From: an uncultured Pseudomonadota bacterium
Lineage (GTDB): Bacteria; SAR324; NAC60-12
Length of the DNA: 17,716 nt
Direction of reading: 5' to 3'
Assembly: GCA_913052275.1 (NCBI GenBank)
Contig: CAJXDX010000020.1
Location: 1 to 17,716, forward strand
Shown: piece after piece, positions 6,949 through 13,653 of the stretch
Numbering within the stretch: position 1 is the first letter of the stretch
Layout: each line of letters begins with the position of its first letter
The notes under the pieces: generated by a model
Told to the model about the DNA's origin: nothing
What the model saw: only the letters and a program-made list of their open reading frames with translations
Database searches by the model: none
Translations under genes and position numbers: made by a program

Positions 6949-8319
6949 ATGAATATTAGTGTATTTGACCTGTTCAAAATCGGGATAGGACCTTCAAGTT
7001 CCCATACTGTAGGTCCAATGTACGCCGCCAAGCAGTTTTTGTTTAACTACATGGAAAAGTTCCCCCTTGATAAAATTGCTTCACTTAAGGTTGAGTTATT
7101 TGGATCCCTAGCTTTTACTGGCAAGGGTCATGGGACTGATACAGCAATTTTAATGGGCTTAGAGGGTAATGAGCCTGCTTCAGTTGATACAGAACAAATT
7201 CCTGCCCTCCTAAATCGTATACATAAAACAAAGACACTGTCCCTGATGAATGAACACAGTATTCCTTTTGAAGAAAAAAATTCCTTAATCTTCAATCATG
7301 ATGATATTTTACCGCATCATTCAAATGGAATGCGATTCAAAGTTTTTGATACTGACGGCAATATACTACACGAAGAAGATTTTTATTCAGTTGGCGGGGG
7401 ATTTATTCTGAATGGAGAAGAAATCCAGAATGAAGTTGAAATCAATAATGCTCAAATTCCATTTCCTTTTAAGACTTGTGAAGAACTTTTTATACATTGT
7501 GAAAGAACTGGAATGACCTGCCGAGAATTGATGTGGATAAATGAACAGACCTGGCGCACTGAATCCGAAATTTGGGAAGGATTATTAGATATCTGGAGTG
7601 TGATGCAGGAATGCACGCAGCGAGGAATGTCCTCTTCAGAAACACTTCTTCCCGGAGGATTGAATGTACGCCGGCGTGCCCCCGGATTACACAAAGAATT
7701 AACAGAAAAACCAGACTCAACTCCATCAGAAGTTATGGACTGGGTAAGTTTATTTGCTATAGCAGTCAATGAAGAAAATGCTGCAGGAGGTCGCATGGTT
7801 ACAGCACCGACAAATGGAGGAGGAGGAGTTATCCCTGCTGTAATGCATTATTGCAGTCGTTTCAGAACAGATTTCAACGAAGACAAAATTATAACTTTTC
7901 TACTTACAGCAGGAGCAATGGGCATTTTATTCAAAGAAGGGGCTTCTATTTCCGCTGCAGAAGTTGGATGCCAGGGAGAAGTTGGAGTTGCATGTTCTAT
8001 GGCAGCGGCTGGACTCGCTGCAGTGATGGACTGTTCTCCACGTCAAATTGCCAATGCCGCAGAAATTGGCATGGAACATAATCTTGGACTGACCTGCGAC
8101 CCTGTAGGAGGTTTGGTTCAAATTCCCTGTATTGAAAGAAACACAATGGGTGCAATAAAGGCCATCAATGCCGCAAGGCTTGCCAAGAGGGGGGACGGGT
8201 ACCATATCATTTCACTGGATAGAGTAATTGAGACAATGCACAGAACAGGAAAGGATATGCTTCACCATTACAAGGAAACCTCATTGGGCGGTCTTGCTGT
8301 AAATTTGCCCGAGTGCTGA
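6949..8319 (+). CDS. sdaA: L-serine ammonia-lyase, single-chain [4Fe-4S] type
   Basis: A 456-residue cytoplasmic enzyme that deaminates L-serine to pyruvate and ammonia. The start at ATG 6949 gives MNISVFDLFKIGIGPSSSHT, the usual N-terminus, with a GGAGAG ribosome site just before. The beta-type regulatory domain is N-terminal and the catalytic alpha-type domain C-terminal. Three cluster cysteines are visible: C341 (VGCQGEVG), C383 (LTCDPVGG) and C394 (QIPCIERN). Their 42 and 11 spacing is the same as C343, C385 and C396 of Legionella serine dehydratase. The final residue is C456, like the C-terminal Cys458 that reaches into the Legionella active site as fourth iron ligand. In this cluster it would drain serine, made from glycine and methylene-THF, into pyruvate. 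It starts 23 bp after the methyltransferase gene. Confidence 0.95.
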   Translation: MNISVFDLFKIGIGPSSSHTVGPMYAAKQFLFNYMEKFPLDKIASLKVELFGSLAFTGKGHGTDTAILMGLEGNEPASVDTEQIPALLNRIHKTKTLSLMNEHSIPFEEKNSLIFNHDDILPHHSNGMRFKVFDTDGNILHEEDFYSVGGGFILNGEEIQNEVEINNAQIPFPFKTCEELFIHCERTGMTCRELMWINEQTWRTESEIWEGLLDIWSVMQECTQRGMSSSETLLPGGLNVRRRAPGLHKELTEKPDSTPSEVMDWVSLFAIAVNEENAAGGRMVTAPTNGGGGVIPAVMHYCSRFRTDFNEDKIITFLLTAGAMGILFKEGASISAAEVGCQGEVGVACSMAAAGLAAVMDCSPRQIANAAEIGMEHNLGLTCDPVGGLVQIPCIERNTMGAIKAINAARLAKRGDGYHIISLDRVIETMHRTGKDMLHHYKETSLGGLAVNLPEC

Positions 8320-8341
8320 TCCTTAAGTAAAAATCCTGAAA

Positions 8342-9217
8342 ATGAGCAATGAATCAAAAGGAATGATCCTAGGGTTTTTAGGAGTTGTTGCATTTGGGTT
8401 AACACTTCCGGCTACACGATTTATAGTTCCTTATTTTGAGCCGATATTCATTGGATTGGGTCGAGCAGTGATGGCTTCAGTTGTAGCAGCATTTATTTTG
8501 ATAGCTACAAAGCAGTCAAGACCAAATCGGCATCAGTTAATGCAGCTTTCAGTAGTTGCATTAGGGGTTGTTGTAGGATTCCCTGTCTTAACAGCATGGG
8601 CAATGAAAACAGTACCTGCATCACATGGAGGAGTCGTGCTAGGAGTTTTACCATTGGCAACTGCCACCGCAGCCGTTATGGTTTCCAGGGAAAAGCCTTC
8701 TGCAGGTTTCTGGATTTTTAGCCTGCTTGGAAGTATAGTAGTTGTCACATATTCGCTTTTGCAGGGCTTTGGTTCTTTCCAATTGGGTGACTTGTTCCTG
8801 ATTGGAGCAATTTTAAGTGCTGGACTGGGCTATGCACTTGGAGGGAAACTCTCAAAAGAATTAGGAGGCTGGCAGGTAATTTGTTGGGCACTTGTGATTT
8901 CATTTCCATTTATAATTTTCCCTGCATGGATGCAGGCACCTGAAGAGAATTTCAGCAATCTGCCGCTAAATGTTCTTTTAAGTTTTTTATATCTGGCTTT
9001 AGTCAGCCAGTTATTTGGTTTTTTCCTTTGGAACAAAGGTCTGGCTTTAGGTGGAATTGCCCGTGTAAGCCAGACACAGTTAATTCAGCCATTTGTAACC
9101 CTGCTTGCATCTGCGTTTTTAATCAATGAAACAGTCAGCTTACAAACCATTTTATTTGCAGTACTGGTGGTCTGCATCGTTGCAATTGGTAAAAAAATGC
9201 CAGTTTACCAACGATGA
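8342..9217 (+). CDS. DMT-superfamily (EamA) permease
   Basis: A 291-residue integral inner-membrane protein made almost wholly of hydrophobic segments, consistent with about ten helices in two EamA repeats (roughly 1-140 and 150-288). The second repeat has the usual FFLWNKGLALGGIARVSQ region, and the end is a short polar tail. EamA proteins export or import amino acids, nucleobases and other metabolites, and the substrate cannot be read from sequence. The position between serine dehydratase (22 bp upstream) and formate-THF ligase (57 bp downstream) suggests transport of an amino acid or methylated amine linked to this pathway, but that is only context. The ribosome site is weak. Confidence 0.88.
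   Translation: MSNESKGMILGFLGVVAFGLTLPATRFIVPYFEPIFIGLGRAVMASVVAAFILIATKQSRPNRHQLMQLSVVALGVVVGFPVLTAWAMKTVPASHGGVVLGVLPLATATAAVMVSREKPSAGFWIFSLLGSIVVVTYSLLQGFGSFQLGDLFLIGAILSAGLGYALGGKLSKELGGWQVICWALVISFPFIIFPAWMQAPEENFSNLPLNVLLSFLYLALVSQLFGFFLWNKGLALGGIARVSQTQLIQPFVTLLASAFLINETVSLQTILFAVLVVCIVAIGKKMPVYQR
9186..9211 (+). repeat. Perfect 8-bp inverted repeat at the end of the EamA gene
   Basis: TTGGTAAA (9186-9193) and TTTACCAA (9204-9211) can form an 8-bp hairpin with a 10-base loop just before the stop codon. A second copy of the right arm, TTTACCA, lies at 9227-9233 and could compete. A further weak pair, TTAATC (9218-9223) and GATTAA (9238-9243), follows. No U-run is present, so this is at most a weak terminator or RNA-stability element. 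Confidence 0.35.
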
Positions 9218-9274
9218 TTAATCAACTTTACCATTAAGATTAAATAATTAATTAACCGAAAACATTTTAATCAA

Positions 9275-10996
9275 ATGAAACTTTCTGAATCAGAATTAGA
9301 AGCACAATATCCAGAAATGCCAAGCATTCCTTCAGATATTGAAATTTCACAAAATGCATCAATGAAGCAAATTCCAGAAATTGCTTCATTGGTCGATATC
9401 GACCTTGATGGACTTGAACAGTATGGAAAATATAAAGCAAAAATTGAAAACAGTGTCTGGGAGCAAGTTAAAGACAATCCAGACGGGAAATTAATTTTAG
9501 TTACAGCAATCACACCCACACCTGCAGGAGAAGGAAAAACCTGCACTTCAATAGGTTTGGCCCAGGCATTTGGCAAGCTTGGAATCAAGCACGCGTTGGC
9601 GCTGCGTGAACCAAGCATGGGTCCCACATTTGGAATAAAAGGCGGTGCGGCCGGCGGAGGTTATTCCCAGGTGCTGCCAATGGAAGACATCAACATGCAT
9701 TTTACAGGCGATTTACATGCTATTGCTGCTGCACATAATCTTTTGTCTGCTGTACTAGATAATTCCATGCATTTTGATAATCCATTGGATATTGACCCTG
9801 AAAAAGTAACATGGAGGCGTACAATTGATTTATGTGACAGACAGCTTCGTAACGGTGAGATTGGACTCGGGTCAAAATTTGATGGATTCCCCCATAAAAC
9901 CGGATTTGATATTGTGGCCGCATCAGAAATTATGACAATTGTCGCTCTTGCCCTGGACATGGATGATTTGCGAGAAAGACTTGGTAGAATTGTAGTTGCC
10001 TACAACAAAGCCGGGAAACCTGTTTTTGCACGTGAGTTAGACTGTATAGGTTCAATGTGTGTAATTCTCAAAGACGTGTTAAAACCAAATCTTGTACAAA
10101 CCTGTGAGCACACACCCGTTTTTGTTCATTGCGGACCATTCGGAAATATAGCCCACGGATCCAACAGCGTAAGAGCTACAAGGCTCTCTCTTAAACTGGC
10201 ACCATACGTTGTTACTGAAGCTGGTTTTGCCGCAGATTTAGGTGCAGAGAAATTTGTAAACATAAAGTGTCGCCAGGCAGGGTTAAACCCAAATGCCTGC
10301 GTATTGGTTGCAACAGTCAGGGCTCTTAAGTATCACGGAGGAGTGGAAAAAGAGGATTTGAATACTGAAAATCTTGAGGCCCTTAAAACCGGCTGCGAAA
10401 ATTTAAGAACACACGCAGAAAATGTTCAAAAATACGGACTGCCTGTGGTTGTGGCAATTAATCGATTTCCTTCCGACACGCCAGCTGAACTGGATACAGT
10501 ACGTCAGTATTGTGAGGAGATCGGAGTTGAGTGCTCCCTCAGCGAAGTAGTCGCAAAAGGAAGTGAAGGCGGGCTGGACCTGGCAAAAAAAATCAAACGT
10601 GTTGTTGACGAAAAACCCGGTGCTCCTAATTATTATTATGCTAATACTGATTCCATCAAGGACAAAATACAAACTGTTGCACGGGAAATATACCGAGCAG
10701 ACGGGGTTGATTATACAGAAGAGGCAGATGCGTCAATACTGCGTTTACAGGAAAACGGGCTGGCTGACTGGCCGATTTGCATGGCCAAAACCCAGGCCTC
10801 TCTTTCAGATGATCCTAAAAAAAGAAACGCCCCAACTGGCTGGCGTTTACAGGTCAGAGATGTGAAAGTTTCCAACGGAGCAGGATTTATAGTTGCTCTG
10901 ACAGGCAAAATGATGCTGATGCCCGGAATGCCAAAACAATCCGCGGTGCAAAGAATTGACATTGACTCCGAGGGACGAATAACCGGACTGTCTTGA
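9275..10996 (+). CDS. fhs: Formate--tetrahydrofolate ligase
   Basis: This 573-residue cytoplasmic enzyme joins formate, ATP and THF to make 10-formyl-THF, or runs in reverse to release formate and ATP. The P-loop TPAGEGKT (82-89) is clear, followed by the family stretches REPSMGPTFGIKGGAAGGG (residues 111-129) and GDLHAIAAAHNLL. It ends with the usual LMPGMPK and a short polar tail. Typical family members are about 556 residues and start near DIEIAQ. Here that motif begins at residue 21, so the first 20 residues are extra or the true start may be later; Met30 is the next candidate but would cut into the conserved N-terminus. It lies 57 bp after the permease gene. In this cluster it links methyl groups carried on THF to the formate pool and may recover ATP. 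Confidence 0.97.
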   Translation: MKLSESELEAQYPEMPSIPSDIEISQNASMKQIPEIASLVDIDLDGLEQYGKYKAKIENSVWEQVKDNPDGKLILVTAITPTPAGEGKTCTSIGLAQAFGKLGIKHALALREPSMGPTFGIKGGAAGGGYSQVLPMEDINMHFTGDLHAIAAAHNLLSAVLDNSMHFDNPLDIDPEKVTWRRTIDLCDRQLRNGEIGLGSKFDGFPHKTGFDIVAASEIMTIVALALDMDDLRERLGRIVVAYNKAGKPVFARELDCIGSMCVILKDVLKPNLVQTCEHTPVFVHCGPFGNIAHGSNSVRATRLSLKLAPYVVTEAGFAADLGAEKFVNIKCRQAGLNPNACVLVATVRALKYHGGVEKEDLNTENLEALKTGCENLRTHAENVQKYGLPVVVAINRFPSDTPAELDTVRQYCEEIGVECSLSEVVAKGSEGGLDLAKKIKRVVDEKPGAPNYYYANTDSIKDKIQTVAREIYRADGVDYTEEADASILRLQENGLADWPICMAKTQASLSDDPKKRNAPTGWRLQVRDVKVSNGAGFIVALTGKMMLMPGMPKQSAVQRIDIDSEGRITGLS

Positions 10997-11046
10997 ATTG
11001 TTTTTATTATGAGCTCTGAATTACTTTTTTAGAAAAAAAGAATATT

Positions 11047-11427
11047 TTGAAAAGTAATAAAAACTATACTATTCGTCTCAGAAACATTGTTGTTTATGGT
11101 TTTCACGGGGTACATCAGGAAGAGAAAACTCTGGGGCAGCGTTTTGAAATAGACCTGGAATATATGTTAAAAGATCCGCCTGATCCGTGGATAGATGAAG
11201 AAAGCACTACAATTTCTTATGTAAATGCTCACAATATTGTAAGTCAAGTAAGTTCAGAGCAAAGATTTAATTTGATTGAAACTCTTGGAAACAGAATCAT
11301 TGAGGAAATGCGTGATAGATACCCTGTTGAAATGATTTTAGTTAGAATCCGAAAGCCGTCTGTGCCGATTCAGGGCATACTGGATCATGTGGAAGTTGAA
11401 ATTGTCTGGCAGTCGGGAACGAATTGA
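11047..11427 (+). CDS. folB: Dihydroneopterin aldolase (FolB)
   Basis: This 126-residue protein catalyses the aldol cleavage of dihydroneopterin in folate synthesis. The signature YGFHGVHQEEKTLGQRFEID (residues 17-36), the conserved NLIETLGNRI (75-84) and the RIRKPSVPI stretch (100-108), whose lysine is the catalytic candidate, all fit FolB; the length is right. The start is read as TTG 11047. The first in-frame ATG is at residue 40 and would remove the active-site Glu region, so a non-ATG start is required. An A-rich run precedes it instead of a classical ribosome site, hinting at modest expression. Placed directly after formate-THF ligase, it may supply extra folate carrier for the C1 flux; that link is inferred. 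Confidence 0.88.
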   Translation: MKSNKNYTIRLRNIVVYGFHGVHQEEKTLGQRFEIDLEYMLKDPPDPWIDEESTTISYVNAHNIVSQVSSEQRFNLIETLGNRIIEEMRDRYPVEMILVRIRKPSVPIQGILDHVEVEIVWQSGTN

Positions 11428-11447
11428 AAAATTTTAAGTGATTGATA

Positions 11448-11936
11448 TTGGCTGATATTTACGAGTTTCTTGATTCAATTGACGTTTCATATGAACGTTT
11501 CGATCACCCTGCCGTTTTTACCGTAAGTGAAGCAAAACGGCTGTCACCGGAAATGGATGGGGCGTCAACTAAAAATCTGTTTTTAAGAGACAAAAAAGGC
11601 ATCAGGCATTTTCTGGTAACCGTACCTCAAGATAAGCAGGTGGATTTGAAAGAGCTTTCTTCCATCCTGGAAGCCTCTCGCTTGAGTTTTGCGTCACCGG
11701 ATCGTCTGAAAACATATTTGGGAATAGATCCTGGTTCAGTAAGTTTACTGGCATTGCTTAATGATTCAGAAAAAAAAGTAGAGGTATTTATTGATAATGA
11801 ACTTTGGGATGCAGAAACAATTCTTTGTCATCCATTAGTGAATACCAGTACCTTGGCTGTTCCTCGTGATGGAATAAAGCAATTCCTTGAAAAAACTGGT
11901 CATACTTTGAGGCTTGTTGAAGTTCCTGTAAAATAA
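11448..11936 (+). CDS. Prolyl-tRNA-editing protein, ProXp-ala / YbaK type
   Basis: A 162-residue free-standing aminoacyl-tRNA deacylase of the YbaK/ProXp family. It shows FDHPAVFTVSEA (residues 18-29), TKNLFLRDKKG (41-51), whose Lys42 matches the key lysine of ProXp-ala proteins, and LGIDPGSVS (91-99), the GxxPGxV loop. Members hydrolyse Ala mischarged on tRNA-Pro, protecting translation. TTG 11448 is preferred over TTG 11442 because AAGTG at 11436-11440 then has a proper 7-base spacing, and it yields a normal N-terminus (MADIYEFLDS). It is separated from folB by 20 bp and from the sarcosine-type genes by 37 bp, with no obvious pathway link. A housekeeping quality-control job needed when amino-acid pools shift is one possible reason for its place. 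Confidence 0.85.
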   Translation: MADIYEFLDSIDVSYERFDHPAVFTVSEAKRLSPEMDGASTKNLFLRDKKGIRHFLVTVPQDKQVDLKELSSILEASRLSFASPDRLKTYLGIDPGSVSLLALLNDSEKKVEVFIDNELWDAETILCHPLVNTSTLAVPRDGIKQFLEKTGHTLRLVEVPVK

Positions 11937-11973
11937 TCAATGATGAAGTTCAGAATAAACAAGAAGGGGAGAA

Positions 11974-13287
11974 ATGAATAGAACCGCAGACGCCATAATA
12001 GTCGGGGCCGGAGTAATCGGTTCCGCAGTTGCCTTTGAATTAGCAAAACGTGGATACAAAACATTAAACATTGATAAACTTCCTACCTCCGGATATGGCT
12101 CAACAAGTAATTCATGTGCCATCGTCAGGGCACATTATTCCACATGGGATGGTGTGGCAATGGCCTACGAAGGCTTCTTTTACTGGGATGACTGGGATAA
12201 TTATATTGGGGTGAAGGACGAACGTGGGATGATAAAATATATGAAAACAGGGTCAATTATGTTTAAACTTCAAGGCGAAGATCATAGCAGGAAATCCCTG
12301 AAATTTTTTAAAGAAATTGGAGTGGAACACGAAATATGGGATCTGGAAAAAATGAAAGAAATGATTCCAATTTATTCTCATGATCAATACGACGGAACAA
12401 CTCGTCCCGATGAAGATGATCATTTTTGGGACAAGACCGGGAAAAAAATCGAGGGCGCCGTTTACACTCCGGGATCAGGATATGTAAGTGATCCCCAGCT
12501 TACTTCACATAATTTACAGGTGGCCGCAGAGGCCAACGGTGGTGAATTTTTGTTTAACAGTGAAATCACAGAAATCAAGCAACAGAATGGGAGGGTCGCG
12601 GGTGTCACTTTAAAAACAGGAGAACAAATTGACTCACCGATTGTAGTTAATGTTGCAGGTCCTCATTCCTTTGTAATCAACAGAATGGCTGATGTTGAGA
12701 AAGAAATGAATATCAAAACAAAAGCCTTGCGGCATGAGGTACATCATGTGCCTTCTCCAGAGGGATATGATTTTGAAAAAGATGGATTTCACACCTCTGA
12801 CGGTGACAACAGTATATATTTTAGACCAGAAACGGGTAATACAATCCTAATTGGCAGTGAAGACCCGTTATGCGACCCAAAAGAATGGATTGCCGATCCT
12901 GATAACTATAACCAGCAGGTTACTGAATCACAATGGAAAGCCCAGGTTTACCGTTGTGCCAGAAGAATCCCCCAACTAAAAATTCCATCACGAACAAGCG
13001 GTGTAGTGGATTTGTATGATGTATCAGATGACTGGTTACCAATTTATGACAAGTCTGCACTGAAGGGGTTTTATATGGCAATCGGTTCGAGCGGGAACCA
13101 ATTTAAAAATGCGCCCGTTGCCGGCCACTGCATGGCTGAACTGATAGACGCATGTGAAAAAGGACAAGAACATGATTCAGATCCTGTTAAAGTAAAAACT
13201 GTCTATACAGGACTGGAACTCAACATGGGATTCTATTCACGTAATCGTGAAATTAATCCGAACAGCAGTTTTTCTGTAAATGGATGA
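11974..13287 (+). CDS. DAO-family FAD oxidoreductase, beta-like subunit of a sarcosine-oxidase-type complex
   Basis: A 437-residue flavoprotein with the N-terminal dinucleotide motif GAGVIG (11-16) and the DAO fold through to GFYMAIGSSGNQFKNAPVAG near residue 365-384. It occupies the soxB place, just before soxD and soxA, so it is the probable amine-oxidising subunit. In classical SoxB a His in an RHD motif carries covalent FMN. My alignment puts GSGYVSDPQ (167-175) at that place, with Ser172 before the Asp, so the covalent FMN anchor appears absent. There is no membrane segment. A strong GAAGGGG ribosome site (11963-11969) supports ATG 11974. It differs enough from SoxB that its substrate (sarcosine, another N-methyl amino acid or a cyclic amine) is uncertain. 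The next gene is 76 bp away across A/T-rich DNA. Confidence 0.82.
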   Translation: MNRTADAIIVGAGVIGSAVAFELAKRGYKTLNIDKLPTSGYGSTSNSCAIVRAHYSTWDGVAMAYEGFFYWDDWDNYIGVKDERGMIKYMKTGSIMFKLQGEDHSRKSLKFFKEIGVEHEIWDLEKMKEMIPIYSHDQYDGTTRPDEDDHFWDKTGKKIEGAVYTPGSGYVSDPQLTSHNLQVAAEANGGEFLFNSEITEIKQQNGRVAGVTLKTGEQIDSPIVVNVAGPHSFVINRMADVEKEMNIKTKALRHEVHHVPSPEGYDFEKDGFHTSDGDNSIYFRPETGNTILIGSEDPLCDPKEWIADPDNYNQQVTESQWKAQVYRCARRIPQLKIPSRTSGVVDLYDVSDDWLPIYDKSALKGFYMAIGSSGNQFKNAPVAGHCMAELIDACEKGQEHDSDPVKVKTVYTGLELNMGFYSRNREINPNSSFSVNG

Positions 13288-13363
13288 AAAATACAGTTAT
13301 AAAATCAGGTTTAAACAATTGAAATATACATTAAATAGTAAAAATATTTCTTAAAAAATAACT

Positions 13364-13642
13364 ATGAGTTATCAATTAAACTGTCCAAATTGCGGAAAAC
13401 GCGCCGTTAGCGAATTTACTTTCAGGAGTGAATATCTGAAACGTCCTGCCCCAGATGCTGATTTTTCAGTCTGGGCAGATTATGTTTATTTCCGCGAAAA
13501 CAACATGGGGCACCAAACCGAATGGTGGTATCATCGCAGCGGTTGTCAAAGCTGGTTTTTAGCAGAACGTGACACCACAAATAATACAGACCATAAAAGT
13601 TTTTGGTATCATGAACTGGAGAAAAATTCTTCTAAAAATTAA
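13364..13642 (+). CDS. soxD: Sarcosine oxidase delta subunit-like zinc protein
   Basis: This small 92-residue subunit of heterotetrameric sarcosine oxidase has all four zinc ligands visible: Cys7 and Cys10 in CPNCG, His57 and Cys61 in WYHRSGCQSW. They correspond to C6, C9, H59 and C63 of the Corynebacterium enzyme. The rest, including YVYFRENNMGHQTEWW (residues 40-55) and the AERDT turn, is typical. It is a structural subunit holding alpha and gamma parts together. The 76-bp leader before it is A/T-rich with no clear ribosome site. Its stop codon overlaps the ribosome binding site of the next gene, so translation of the two is likely coupled. Confidence 0.93.
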   Translation: MSYQLNCPNCGKRAVSEFTFRSEYLKRPAPDADFSVWADYVYFRENNMGHQTEWWYHRSGCQSWFLAERDTTNNTDHKSFWYHELEKNSSKN

Positions 13643-13648
13643 GGGGAC
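13641..13648 (+). promoter_or_regulatory. Ribosome binding site of the alpha subunit, overlapping the soxD stop
   Basis: AAGGGGAC begins inside the TAA stop of the delta-subunit gene (13640-13642) and lies 5-7 bases before ATG 13654. The overlap suggests translational coupling of delta and alpha subunits. Confidence 0.7.
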
Positions 13649-13653
13649 ACCTG

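Noticed and set aside
11024..11040. CTTTTTT/AAAAAAG hairpin after formate-THF ligase as a terminator
   Set aside because: The 7-bp stem is nearly all A:T with a 3-base loop and no U-run after it; it is too unstable to be called a terminator.
13288..13363. Promoter in the 76-bp gap before the delta-subunit gene
   Set aside because: TTGAAA at 13319 has no acceptable -10 box at 16-18 bp spacing, and the region is so A/T-rich that chance matches are expected.
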